The translations under genes were made by a program, and so were the position numbers. Of a stretch of 64,000 bases of DNA, positions 10,412 through 23,337 are shown piece by piece; the stretch's first letter is position 1; each line of letters opens with the position of its first letter. Source of the DNA: Brachionus manjavacas (Eukaryota; Rotifera; Eurotatoria; Ploima; Brachionidae); contig JAHQIY010000001.1 of NCBI GenBank assembly GCA_019054805.1, positions 8,756,501-8,820,500 of the forward strand, in the 5' to 3' direction. A model generated the notes under the pieces. The model was not told the origin of the DNA and searched no databases. It was given only the letters and a program-made list of their open reading frames with translations.

Positions 10412-13400
10412 TTGATCTTTTTTATAGTCTTGTAATTATTTTTTATTCTCTAATGTATGAAAGTATACTAAGATATATTAAGATATTATTATTTTAAGGT
10501 TCAAATTTAATTGACTATAATAATTTTTTTTTAAACTAAAATAAATTAAATTTTGTTTATACTACAAAGAATTTTTTGTTATTCAATAGATAATTTTTTT
10601 TATTCGTCAAAAGCTTTTGAAATGTCATCGAACAAACAGCTTTAAAAGAATTTTACTTTTAACTAAAACACATAATTGAATAAATAAATAATAAAACTGC
10701 AATTTTTTAAATATTTTCTTTGCGGTAAGAGACAACAAAAAATAACATGGAATAAAAATTTGTAAATATACTAATTTTCTAAGTTAATCGAGAATTCAGA
10801 ATGCTTAAAAAGACTAAAACCACTTGTTATAACAAAATTTTCAAACAACAAGTTACAAAAATCGAAGATATAATTATTTGTTTTCTTTAAAAATAATGTT
10901 TTTAATTTTATTCTGAAAAATAAAAATAAAAATTACATAAATTGGTGATTAATTTACAAAAAACTTGATTAATTTTTTAAATAAACTAATTAAAAACTCG
11001 GCCTACTTGGCCTTACTCGCTATAATTTTTTGTGTTTAAATTTTTCAATTGCTACTATTTGCAAATTCAAAATAATTGTTAATTATTTCATTCTTAATAT
11101 TTGATTAAGTCTACTGGGGTAAAATCATAATAAATAATTTTGGGGATTTGAATATCCGGTTTTTAAAATAAAAATAAATTTATTAAATTAACTTGGTTCA
11201 ACTTAAATTTTCGATTAAAATTAACGCATTTGCTCACATAATATTATTCTTTTTGAACTGGACTGGTTAAGACTTAAATTCTTCAAATGAATTAAACATT
11301 TTTCACAATCATTCTTTTCTAAATATGATTAAATTACCTTTTAGGTTTAAATAAGATTTAAATATTTAAAAAATATTAAAAATTGAAAAAGGAATTCAAT
11401 GAATAATTTCAGGATTTATTTGTTTAATTCAAAAATTAACCAAACACAAATTGACTTAATTTTAAAAGTTCTAAATGAGACTTTTTTTTTAACGATGTTT
11501 TTTTTCTTTAAACAAAATTTCTTTTTTATTTAAAAAAGTGGACTAATTTTATTTTTCAAAATGATTATATATCCTCTTTTTTTTTGAATGAAGAGAAAAT
11601 AAATTCTCAAACAATCTCAATTAATGAATGATGATATAAAAAATATGATTTCGAATCTTCTTTTTAAATCTTGAAAAATTTAACTTTCAAACTACTTTAA
11701 AAATAAATTTTTGCAATAAAATTTTTCTAATTAATCCTTAAAATTGGAATAATATATTCTCATTTTTTAAATGACTCTTTAACGCAACTTTCATTTCTAT
11801 TCTATTGACTAATTTGATTGATTGTTTTGTTAATTTAAAAGATTTTAATTAAAATCATAAAACCAGAATTAACTATGATGATAATTCAAATAAAATAGTA
11901 TAACAAATTTAGTTAGTATTTTTTAAATAAGTGAATTCCTCCATGGAACTTGATTTTTTAGCTAAAATATTTACTAGCAGTTAGCTACTTATTTACAATT
12001 AGCGTAAATAGGTTTTTTATTTTTTGTTTTATCAAATGATTGGAAAAAAGAGTGAAATATTTTTTTCAATAAAATAAAATTACATAAAATACAGAAAATC
12101 GATAAGTATTTATATTGGCATGTATTAAAAGTTTTATTTTTGAAAATATTCTTAGTTAAACAAATAAGCATTGAAATAGTTTCTAAATAAAAAAATTGAC
12201 CATTTTAATGAAAAAAAAACAATTTAAAAAAAATCTTTAAGCCGAATGAACATTAGTCATAAGACTAATTCTCAAACTAAATTTTAACTATTATCAAAAT
12301 TTAATCTAAAATTAACAATAGATTAAAAAAAATAATGAGCTTTGTAAATGCTCATATTTCGACATTAAGAAATGATTAAAAGCATAAAAAATGGCTTATT
12401 TTGTTTCATAGCATGATATTAAGTAGCGGCGTAAATCCCGAGTTGATGTTTACAAAAAAATTATTATTTATTTAGTAGATTTTTATCTAAATGTCGGTAT
12501 TGGCATTTGAGTGATCACTATCTTTTAGAATTCTGATTCAATTCTTGCACCAATTTTCAAATCAGTTAGAATCTTCTTTTTCAACATAAAAAACAAAGCT
12601 AAATATCGATTAATGTTGATTCTAGATGCGAATTTTGTTAACAATACCTAGATGAAAATAAAATTTTTGAAAGACTCTCAAGTTGTTCCATGAGCTTTGC
12701 CTAGAACAAAATTGCTAATTTTTCAGCAACAATACTCTTTAATCTAATTTTCTGAAAAAAATCTCAATTTCGTGTTAAAAGAATTAATTTAACAAAAACT
12801 TTTTTTAAAAATCTAGCTAAAATCTTTTTTAGACGTAACGATCGATAAAATTTAATTAACTCTAAAATTGAATCTAAATTGAGATCTTATTTTTAAGACT
12901 GGATCTGATAGAAATGAATTAAGTTTGTTTAAATTCGAGCTTATGAAATGAATTCCGATAAAACTGGAAAAATTTAGATTCTATCAGATTATCAGCAGAT
13001 GCTTTCACTAGAAAAATAACTTGTAAAAAAATTAATAGAAACTATCTAAAGATACAAGGTTTGTTTATTTATCTTAGTATAAAAATATCCAAAAATAAAA
13101 CACAATTGCACTCACAAGTTTTCAAGATTGCTAAAAAATGAACTTTTTAAATAATTTTTTTCTTACTATCTAAAATTTTTGCATTTAATCATAGAACCTT
13201 CTTTTTTAAAAGTATAAAATTTTAATTATATTAAATTTTTTTTAAATTAATAATTCACATTTCTTGAACATTTTGTCCAGGAAATAAAATACTTAAAAAA
13301 CCATCTTTCATTCTCAAGTAATTTAACCTCAAAATAGGCATAATAAATAAAAAAAAGCTGTTTCGATCAAATGCTCAAAATCTGAAGCTCAATTTAATAA

Positions 13401-13652
13401 TTTAATAAAAAATTTGATCTAACTTTATTTTAAATTTGAAAAATTAGAATTTTAAGTTCTAGAAAAGTCATTAATTAATTTATAATTTATTTATTTATTT
13501 AATTCGATTAAAAACACCAAAAGGCGACGCATAATAAAAAAAATAATAAAAAATATAATGCGTTAGACCACCAATATGTAAGTCATTGTTTTTCTTGGTT
13601 AATAATTAATTAATAATAATAAATAATTAATCTTTATCAAGTGTCTTTATAA
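10412..13652. other. gene desert, first part
   Basis: About 3.2 kb of A/T sequence with no reading frame worth reporting on either strand, no tRNA-like cloverleaf and no clear repeat boundary. Confidence 0.35.
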
Positions 13653-14205
13653 CCCTTGCACCGCAAAATTTTTTTGTTAGCCACCCCCTAAGATTTTGAC
13701 TATCTGGGCTTTCACATACGTAGATTATTAAAATGAAGCAAAAAATTGAATCATGAGATAGCGTGGACTTTTTCCATTTTCAGAACTTTATTTATAGAAT
13801 AGAGAAGTGGAAATATTTAAAGTAAATAAAATAGTCATTAATATATGGCTTTTAAACTATCGCTCACATCTAAAGAGTTTTTCGTCTATTCATAAAAAAA
13901 GCGAAAAACCTTATAGCTCTATTGAAAATTTTAAATTTTAAATTTTGAAATGGATTTCGAAAATCCAAAAAAAATTTTCTGAATTTTTTTATTTGTATAA
14001 TAGTATTAATCTTCTTTATTAAAATGTCTATTTATATTATTCGATAATCTTCGTAAAATAAGCTTGTATTATTTTAATAAATTTTATTTTAATTTCTATT
14101 TTCTTTCAATGATATTCTTACATCCAAAAACCCCAGGCCTTGGTTTTATTTTTAATATCAAATAAGCTAATTCTTTATTTTTAAAAAAAATTTTCTCTCC
14201 AAGGG
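13653..14205. mobile_element. possible piggyBac-like MITE
   Basis: Starts CCCTTGCACCGCAAAATTTTTTT and ends with the complement of CCCTTGGAGAGAAAATTTTTTT, so both ends share CCCTTG..A and AAAATTTTTTT. Flanks are TTATAA and TTTAAA, close to the TTAA duplication of piggyBac elements. The interior holds a CCCCCTAA ... ATACGTAGATTA stretch also seen at 57.3 kb. No coding sequence. The ends are decayed, so this is tentative. Confidence 0.35.
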
Positions 14206-17200
14206 TTTAAAGTAAAAAAATTAACTATTAATAATTGAAAAAATAATCAATATAACAAAAATTGATCTTTCATGAGACTTATCAAATATCTCAAATTTTT
14301 CCAGAGTTTCCCGCATTTTTGAACAGATGAAACATAAATGAGAATGTATTCTTAGTTGATTAAGATTCTTATACTTAATAATGAACTATCAGAATCAATG
14401 ATCTCAAAAATAAAGATAATATATTCTTTAGTTATAATGCATGCAGATGTGCAAAATGGATTCATGAATTTAAAATCCTAGTCAACCATCAAATTATGCA
14501 ACACTAGAAACACATTTTTTATAGGTTTAGATTTGCCAAGAATTGTCAGACAGTTTAATTAAAATTTTTGTTAATTTATCTAATAAATAGTTTCATTAGC
14601 AAGGAAAAGATTATCATTTAATTATTGAAATTATTATCTAAAATATTTTATTACAAAGCATGTCTTAATTTTTGTTAAAAAAAATTGCGAACTAATGTCA
14701 AGAAAAATTAAAGCATAAAGTATTTAATTAATTTTGAATAGCAGAGCTGTCTTTAAGTCATTATAGTCAAAAAATGTTAAATTTTCATGTCATGAATTTT
14801 TCATAAACAAGTGACTTTAAAACCCGTATGTTTTTAAGCTTTGTATAGTCTCTTACACAATTAATTGTTTTGAATTTTATAAATTTGATAATTAATTAAA
14901 TTTTTTTTAGGATTGTGAAGTTTATCACTTGAATTAACCCATGAAAACCTCACTCAAAATTCATTAAATAAGAATATTTTTAATCTTTTTTTAAAAATTG
15001 CTAAGATTTTCTTGAATTAAACTAATATTCAATTAAAGAAATTTTAACACACCTTTTAATTTTGAGAAAAATAAATAAATTTTGGAGCAAATTTTAGTTA
15101 TCTGAATTCCTTAGTTTGAGATAAAATAAACTTAAACCCAAGCCCAATTTGGGAATATAAATTTTTAAAATGTAAAATTTTATTTATAAATATTCATTTC
15201 AAATTAAATGGTGAAAAAAATCATAAATCACTCAAATTTGAGCCAAAGCAAAATATACTAACTAAAATTAATTAATAATTCTTATTTTGAAAATTTTTAT
15301 AATTTTTGTAGAAAATATTTGCGCCTTATGTAATACATTACATTTTTATCACATTCACCTATTAATTAATGTTATGTTAAATTTTTAATTAGAATAGCAT
15401 TTTAAGATTTTTGGCAATGATTAATGAGTGTACTGTATTATTAAATTGTTAACTACAACAAAATTGCTATTTAATTTTCAGATTTAATGCTTTTAAACTT
15501 AAACTAGAATTAATGATGTAAACAGTAAAAAAAATTGGTCTAATTTGAAAGATTATAATTTTTCATTAATTTATGAATTGATCACAAAAATATTTTTTTT
15601 CTTAAATGGTAAATTGCACCAAGCATTAAAATACTAAAAATTTATAAATAAAACAAAAGCAAAAAATCAGAGTTGAATTTTTTAAAGTCTGAACTTGGAC
15701 TTTACTTCAGACTTGTCACTTTTAAACAACTCGTTAAAAAATTGAAAAAATTAAACTTCTATTAAATGAAAGAATGCATAAACATGAGCGCCAAATATGG
15801 AAGAAAAATAAATTATTGTCAAAGCTTAAAGCAAAAACAAGCTAAAAATACATATAATTTTTCAATAAAATAAATTTGGATTATTGAATAAAATCTATTA
15901 GAAATACAAGTTTTGTTTGTTAAAGTTATGTAGATTTGTTAAAGACATTAAGAAGACTTCAACTATCAAAATCAAGAAACCATAAAAATTGCCAACTTTC
16001 GATGTTTTTTTAGCTCAAAGTTAAAATTAAATTCAAGGAAAAGAGAACGAGATTCAACCAGAACGATCAAGCAATAACAAAAAAACACATTAGTTATAAT
16101 TTATCAAAATCTTTTTAACCTTTAGCTTAAACTTTAAATTGAAAAAAAATTAGAGAAACATGAATCAATTAATTTGAATAGAAAATCAACAAACATTACC
16201 TAAATTGTTCTTTGGATGAATTCTTTTCAGAAAAAAATGGTAGATAGTAATTTATCTTGTTTTTTCAACAATCTTAGTTAGTGTTTCAAAGAGAGTTCAA
16301 ATTAATGCTCGAAAATAAAAAATCCAATTAAAAATTTTATTTTTAAGAAGATTTAATATTTGGTTGAAAATTGATTTGTAATTTTAAATAAATTTATTTG
16401 AAAATCTCATAATAGATTTTGTAGAAAACCTTTTTAGTCTTGAGCTTGCTTCAATGTGCTCAACTAAATTATCACTTAATCTTCCGATCGAATTAATTTT
16501 AAGAGCCCTCTTGGAGACAAATGTCAGATTCAAAAAATAATAGAACTAAATTTTCAAATAGAAGAGTTTGAGTTGAATTTTTATGAACAAAATAGTATGA
16601 ATTACAGGAAGACCGATTTTAGAATATTTATCAAGCTTTTTCAGTAAATTTTTTTTAATATTTAATGGTATATACCCTGGAACCAAATTCTATTTAAGAT
16701 CCTAGATGAGTCTATAAGATTTCATAAGACCAAAGTCCTATCTGGTACTTTTAAGAGTCTTGACTAGAACATTGCCCGACAAGCTTCTTTAGGATATTAG
16801 ACAAAAACGACATCTCACTTTTCAATTCATAATTTTACTAAAGCGATCAAGCATCCTTTATTTAATAAAAAATATAAAGATAAAGTTTTGACTTATTTCT
16901 TTTAATTGATTAAATAAATTTTCATAATCGAGAAAAATATAAAACTAAACCCATCATAACAACTAAAATAACATTAATAGCGTAAAGGTCTATAATGGAA
17001 AAACTAATGTATTTTCTTTTATTTTCATTTTTATTTCGATTCTGAAAATTTATTTAGTCTATCTTAAGAAATATATTTTGTAAAAGTGTATAAAGGATAT
17101 AGTAAGACATATCCTTAAATTAATGTTAAGTTACTCTTAATTATCCTGAATTTATCTTTTATGTTTAAAGTCCAAGATCCTTATTAGATCTTGTAAGAAC

Positions 17201-17459
17201 CTAAAAATTCTTAGTTTTTCTTAACAATTACTTCTATTTTAATTTTTCATTGTAATTCTATTTAAATTGTAATTTTATTTGATTTGTAATGGTATTTAAA
17301 CTGTAATCTATTTATTATGTAATTCTATTTTTGTATTCTTGAATATTATTCCTTTGTAAAATTCTTGTACATAATACTTACTTAATTCCACACAATTCTT
17401 TCTTAGATTAAATTAAACAATGACTCTTACTGAACTAAATAAAAAAAAAAAATATATTT
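14206..17459. other. gene desert, middle part
   Basis: A/T-rich, no supported gene. A CAGACTTGTCACTTTTAAACAA stretch at about 15700 resembles the hAT end at 9936 and may be another old end. 17220-17460 has imperfect repeats of TGTAATTCTATTT and may be the decayed 3'UTR of the LINE tail that follows. Confidence 0.3.
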
Positions 17460-17572
17460 GTCAGTTATTTTCCATCTTTTCTGTGCTATTTCGGCTACAA
17501 TAGATGTCCTCCTAGTAGGTCATCTCCGCAAGCTTGCTTGCTGTAGCTTATTCTTATTATTATTAATTAAAA
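17460..17572 (+). mobile_element. 3' tail of a CR1-like LINE (truncated copy)
   Basis: Contains TCATCTCCGCAAGC, TTGCTTGCTGTAGCT and then a TTATTATTATTA run. This matches, in the opposite orientation, the 3' end of the LINE at 41281-42297. CR1/L2-like elements end in such short tandem repeats. Only the extreme 3'UTR remains. Confidence 0.65.
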
Positions 17573-18489
17573 AATTTTTCTTCAAAATTGAATTTGCTAA
17601 ACAAAGAAGCACCGAACTGGCTTATTAGAGTTTATTGATAAAAATTCAAATGAAATCGAAAATTAAAACTGCGTTGACTTTTAGTTTTTGACAAATTGTA
17701 GCATTTTTAATTTTTAAATCAATTTTTAAATTCAAGAAATTAATTCATTGTTCTCTAGATTTTTTTCAATTTTTTAAGCTAAGAACGGTTTAAGCAAAGA
17801 TTTCAAAGGATGGTTTTCTAATGTGATTTTTTGTTGTTGTTCGATCGTCCTGGTCAAACCTCATTCTCTTTTCTTTAAATTAAATTTTTTATTTAAAAAA
17901 AATTTGGACCATCAGCAGTTAGGATTTTAAAAGAGATTAATTAAAAAGAATTCTACTTTTTTAAAATTTGATTGTACCGAAATAGCAATTTTGTTGAATT
18001 TTTATTTTTTCTTTAGATTTATTTCTTTAGATATATTTAGATGTATAGGTACCATGATTGAACAAGGATTTAGGACTTGAAAAAATCGACGAGTTAATAA
18101 AATTATTATCAAAGAAAAATTTTTAATTTAAAGATTTAAATTTTTTTTTTAATATAAAAAGAATTAAAACGCAAAAGTAAATAATAAACAAGAGAGGTTG
18201 ATCGAAATATTTCTATATTAATGGATAAGATCAATTTTCAACATCAGCTTTGTTAAAGATAAAAGAATTAATGCTTCAATAAAATTGAAAAAAAATTAAA
18301 AATCCGAACTTAAATTTTATACAAATTGAATTCTATTGTGAAAAATATTTCATAATGCTACAATTTTGTGTAAATTTTTTATTTAATTTTAAATTGACCA
18401 AAAAGTCTGTGTCTGTCTGAATAATTAAATGTCAAATAAAAATTTTGCTTGTTTATGGTGGATTTTTACCATTTAACAATTAATAAGCG

Positions 18490-18900
18490 ATTCTTCTTCT
18501 TCTTCAATCGAAAACTGATTTACAGCATTCGGCGACATTTTTTTTCCAAAGTAGGCGATCCATTGCCAGAATCTCCAATTCTGATTTAGTTACCTCTGCG
18601 TTCTCAGGAAACAATAATCCACATATATACTTATAAAACGTTGTTGCTTTTCTACCACGTTTGACTACACCATAATTGATATCAGGTTCAGAAAAGAAAA
18701 ATTTTTGCTGGGTTTTTGGCAGTTCTTCGGAGTGCGTGTCCTACCCAACCTAATTGTCTACGTCTCAGCTTTTCAATCACTGATTTTTGATTTACCAATT
18801 TGTAGATATCAACGTTTGCAACTTTGTCCAATGGTTTGATGCCCAGGTACATTCTGTAACACGTCGTTGCAAAACTAAAAAAAAAAAAATTCAAAGCAAA
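18490..18900 (-). pseudogene. LINE endonuclease/RT C-terminal fragment
   Basis: Minus strand reads TCYRMYLGIKPLDKV, then KLRRRQLGWVGHALRR, the 'RRRQLxWxGHxLR' block at the C-terminus of many endonuclease-encoding non-LTR retrotransposons. After a frameshift the frame goes on with DINYGVVKRGRKATTFYKYI and ELEILAMDRLLWKKNVAEC. The part with the RT catalytic residues is absent, so this is a 5'-truncated dead copy. Clade not assigned. Confidence 0.6.
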
Positions 18901-19235
18901 TTTATAGCCAAATTTAAAACTGTAAAATTCTGGTTTCACTGGAACGTCTCATGACTATATTCAATCGGAGTTCCAAAGTCCTACTCGAGTTTTTCGGATT
19001 TAAACAATAAATGTTGATATTAACTTCATTGGGACACGAAATCCGAATCCACAAGCTTAACCAAAATAACAAATGTTATAGCTAAAATCTTTTAAATGCA
19101 TGAATAACTACAAAACATGAATAAAAATATTTGTTCAAAACAAGCTTCTTCTTGAAAAGTCTACAAAATGCCATCTATTTTGGAAAAACATTCATTTTAA
19201 ATTTTAATTTAAAGAAAACTAAATTTAATACTTAT

Positions 19236-19541
19236 TTTTTAAATATGAACATAATAAAATTTGTACAAAATAAAACAAAACGTTAAAAAACTTGTAACTT
19301 TTTTTTCTAGTGTTTAAAAACTGCTTCTTTAAATGCGGCATTTAAATTTTTATCAAATGTCAAATTTTCCTAATGATGTGCTAAATCTCTGCAAAATGTG
19401 AAATTTTTTTAGTAATGCAAGAATTTATAGTGCATCATTATGCATTTAAAGAACCAGTTTAAAACTCTAGAAAAAAAAGTTACAAGTTTTTTAACGTTTT
19501 GTTTTATTTTGTACAAATTTTATTATGTTCATATTTAAAAA
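19236..19541. mobile_element. fold-back (long inverted repeat) element
   Basis: Two arms of about 100 bases, 19236-19336 and 19442-19541, are near-perfect reverse complements. They carry ATGAACATAATAAAATTTGT and a central AACTTTTTTTTCTAG run. The spacer has TGCAAAATG words. The same order (GAACATAATAA, then AACT/TTTTTTTTCTA, then AATGC) occurs in the MULE-type MITE at 56995, so the two look related. The outermost ends and target duplication are not recognisable. Confidence 0.6.
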
Positions 19542-20564
19542 TTAATGATTCTATTTCTTATTGCCCTATGAAGGTAAAAGAAAATAAAAAAATTTATTCT
19601 AAATATTTAATTTTGAGGAAGATTGATTATTTTCAAATCATAGTTGATAACAACATACTCCCACTCACTCCCACGACATAAAAAAAATAAAAATATCAGG
19701 CTATTATTTACAAGAAATTCTATACTTTTATAAATATAAAAAAGGTTTTTATGTAGAAAAAATTCATACCAAAGTAAAAAGGTTTCAGAATCATTTGAAT
19801 AACCAGTTACTTGATTATATCATTAGTTTAAGAATAATCTAATTCAAATTTTACTAAAATTTTGCATTATTGATATGAAAATTTTGTTATATTCAATTTT
19901 GGTTAATTGTTAAAAAATTTAGATTTAATCTTCTATTTTTTAAAATAATACTTAGGACCTGGAATTATTTACTGTAGCTCCAAAATGTATCCTTATTTCA
20001 CCTATTATATATCAAAAAAATAAACTATCAAAATTAATTTCTTCTCTTTTGTTTTTATCAAATTAGCCATTATTAAATTTGGTAAGAAACATCGAAACTT
20101 GTCAAAAAATAAAAATTATTTTATTTCAAAGTGAGAATAATTTTTTTTAATAAGGAAAAATCTAATTTAAACTCCCACGACTTGCTACCGAAATAATTTT
20201 TTACGAATCCTCCTAATAGTAGGCTTCAATTTTAAATAGCTTAAATTATTTCCACGTTGAGCATTTTTAAATGTTTTTATTTTTCAAGGATTCACTGACT
20301 TAAATTTAAAAAATTTTTAGACTTATGGAGCTATTTCAAAAATAAAGTAATATATTTTATAGAAACGTCTTGTTTTATTAGTGGGGACTAAAATTATTTG
20401 ATTTATAAAACGATATTACAAACCTTAGAAATAAGTCATAGAATTACTCTTAGTTTTTGAATTAAATAAATAAATCGGTTGAATTTTTCAATTAAAAGGA
20501 TTCAATTTTGTTAAATCTGATAAAACTTAATTTCTTGATTTATTAAAATGTTTTTAAAAAAAAA

Positions 20565-20683
20565 CAGCCAAAAAACTATGTTAATATACCCTGTCATTTA
20601 AACTGAATACTTTCTTTTAGTTATTTAGGTAAATGTTTTGTAGAGCTTTTTAAAATTAATTTCAATTTTGTAATACTTGGCTG
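20565..20683. mobile_element. small CAGCCAA-ended MITE, copy 1
   Basis: Begins CAGCCAAAAAACTATGTT and ends ACTTGGCTG, its imperfect inverted repeat, 119 bases. Related to the better-preserved copy at 22124-22268. No coding content. Confidence 0.45.
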
Positions 20684-22121
20684 ATCATTAAAAACAAATA
20701 AAGAGAGATTAAAATACAGAACAAATGTGATTCACCCATAAAAATAAAACATTTTATTTAAAATTAAAAACGCATAAAATGAATTAATTGAAAATCACAT
20801 AAATTAATTTTTTAATTTAGAATAAAGCATAAAAAAGTTATATAAAAAATTTAAAAAATGTAATTATTTTAATAAAATATTTTTCTGTTTTTTATTTAAA
20901 ATATTATACTACAATATAATAGTCTAATTACTGACTCTTGAAAGTTTCGACATAATTTTTAATTTTTATTTTCATCTTTTCGATTTTATTTTTTTAATCA
21001 AAAAAATTGAGATCACTAAAGTTACAATGAAAATCGATTAAAAAAGCTAAGAACACATTTAGCAAAGGAAAAAAGAATTTTTATGTGCTGATTAACATTT
21101 AAAAATAATTTTTTGGATAGATTTAGTGTTTGTTTTTTTAGTTTCACATTTTTTGTTTGTTTTTGATACTCACCCGTAATACTTGAATAGCTTTTTATAG
21201 ACAATTGATCTATTATCGATAAAAAATAATTTTCAACAATTTTTACCCCTAGAAACTTTGCCCAGCGAAATTTTTCCATTCGACTGGAAATTTTTACTTT
21301 TTCCATTTTTCCATTGCACCATGTACTAAATAATTGAAAATTAATAAAAAGGCAAAAATATTGTTGTATGGTCATGTGATTTGATGTATTTAAACATCAT
21401 GTTTTATCTTCTTTTGTTGTTTATTCTTGATTATATAAACTATAGTTGATCTAAGCGAATTCTATGTTGTTTTCCACTCCACTATTATATATTCAAATTT
21501 TCAGAAGCTTCACAGAATTGTTTGAATTTATTATTTTATAAATTAATCAAAATATTTTTTAATTCAGTTTAATCTTTTTCTCTTTTTTAAGCTTTTATAA
21601 AAGTAACCAAGAATATTTGTTTTTTTTTTTACCATATATGTTACACGAACCTTACCTCATTCATTTTTTGACTATAATCGGAAACTAATTTTTCAAATTT
21701 TCTAAATTTCATAATATTTTTATCACAAAACAGAATTTTATTTTAATTTTTCTTAAAAAACTAAATAAAAATTGTTAGTTTTTGTTTTAATTTTTTGATT
21801 TAAGTAAAATTTAGCTAAAATATCGTTGTAAGAAAGGATTAAATTACCTTTTAGAGAGAATTATTGATAAAATATTTTTAAATATTCATAAGAAATTTTA
21901 AAAATGACTAATGTTGCTAAAAATTATAGAAAATTTAAATAAACAATATCAGATTATTGTTTCATATTTAAAAAAAATCATTTTTATTATTGCACAATTT
22001 TGAAGAAGTCTGTTAATAAATAGAAGATTAATTTTAATAATGTACAAGTAATTATATATTTAACAATTTGTTAATCATTTTAAACTTATTGAATCAAATA
22101 AATCAAATCTATAAAAATAAA
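20684..22121. other. gene desert, A/T-rich
   Basis: No supported gene. A minus-strand frame at 21022-21375 is open for 117 codons but resembles nothing and has biased A/T composition. Confidence 0.3.
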
Positions 22122-22123
22122 TA

Positions 22124-22268
22124 CAGCCAACTTACTATGTTCCGAATTTAGTAAAATATTGACTGTTATACTTACTAAATGCATGCGATCAAGTTCATTT
22201 TAATCTGGAATTTATATCTTAATTGAAATTTTAGTCTAAATAAAATTCGGAATAAGGTGACTTGGCTG
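22124..22268. mobile_element. small CAGCCAA-ended MITE, copy 2
   Basis: Begins CAGCCAACTTACTATGTTCC and ends with the complement of CAGCCAAGTCACCTTATTCC; both ends run on into GAATTT. Left flank TA, right flank TC. Inverted repeats of about 26 bases, a length of 145 bases and a probable TA duplication suggest a Tc1/mariner-superfamily MITE. Confidence 0.6.
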
Positions 22269-22269
22269 T

Positions 22270-23337
22270 CAATAAAGTAAAAGTTTCATAGTTTTTTATT
22301 GTCGAAAGGCTAAAATTTAAAATATCGAATATTTAAGTTTAAACTGAATTTTGTTGAGGAAAAACTTTTTATTCTTTAAAAAAAATTAATGAATCAATTA
22401 TATCTATTACTATTTTCCAAATTAATAACAAAAAAAGAAATAAAATAAGCCGTTTGCTGTTTGATTCATCGATCAAAATAGACATTTGGTGTATCAATAT
22501 CAGAAAAAGTTTAGAAAACAACGGGTGTTATACTGCCTACACTTTTTTTTTTGGAAAAGTTTTTTCAATAAATAGTTGAAACAGTTTCAAAAGGACTAAA
22601 TCAAATTGAATAGTTTTAAAATGAACAAAATAAACAATTAATCAAAATTTATTGTTAAATCAAATATAAAAGTCAGAATAACACATATTTTTAAAAACTT
22701 ATTGAATCCCGAAGCTTTCTTACTTTTGATGAGATTTAAATTTAAATTATTTTAATTTTGAAAATGCTTCCTTTAAAGGGTGACCAAAATTGATTGATAA
22801 TATGAAAAGCAAACTGTGCTTAATTACTGTTAGCTTGAGTGGCCCACTCATTGATAACTAAAAAGTATTGATAAAAAAATTCAATCAAATTAAACCACAT
22901 CAAAGTGCTTTTTTTTAAGTAGCTTTTAAATAGGGAACCAGCTTTAAAAGCTAAGTCTAAAAAATCAACATGTTGCCGTAAACACCTAGCAATGAAAAAA
23001 ATTGAGTGGGGTAAATTTTTGAATAAAACTTTAGGGTAGCTTTTTTGGAATATAATCTCAAAAAGTTTTTTCGTTTCAGCTCAATATTCGATTATATGCT
23101 TCATAGAGATTCATACCTTTCGATTAAAACCCACGTTTGTATTTTAAAAAGAATGAAAAATATTTAAGTTATTAGAAATAAAAATCCCAAATATAGAAGT
23201 AAATTAAAGAGAAAAACTCGATAATTCTTCGCAGCCTTATAATTGCTAATCTATTTAAGAAGAATCATTTTCACTATTTAAATGTTTATTTTTTAAGAGA
23301 CTAAACAAAATTTAAAAGGCACCAAGTGCGATAAACA
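22270..23337. other. upstream flank of the EF-hand gene
   Basis: No gene seen. An AAAAG acceptor-like site at about 23314-23319 lies shortly before the ATG at 23338 and could mark a 5'UTR splice. Confidence 0.3.

Noticed and set aside
21022..21375. 117-codon open frame on the minus strand in the desert
   Set aside because: Very Lys/Asn/Phe/Ser-rich, as expected from A/T DNA, no similarity to any family and no rise in G+C.
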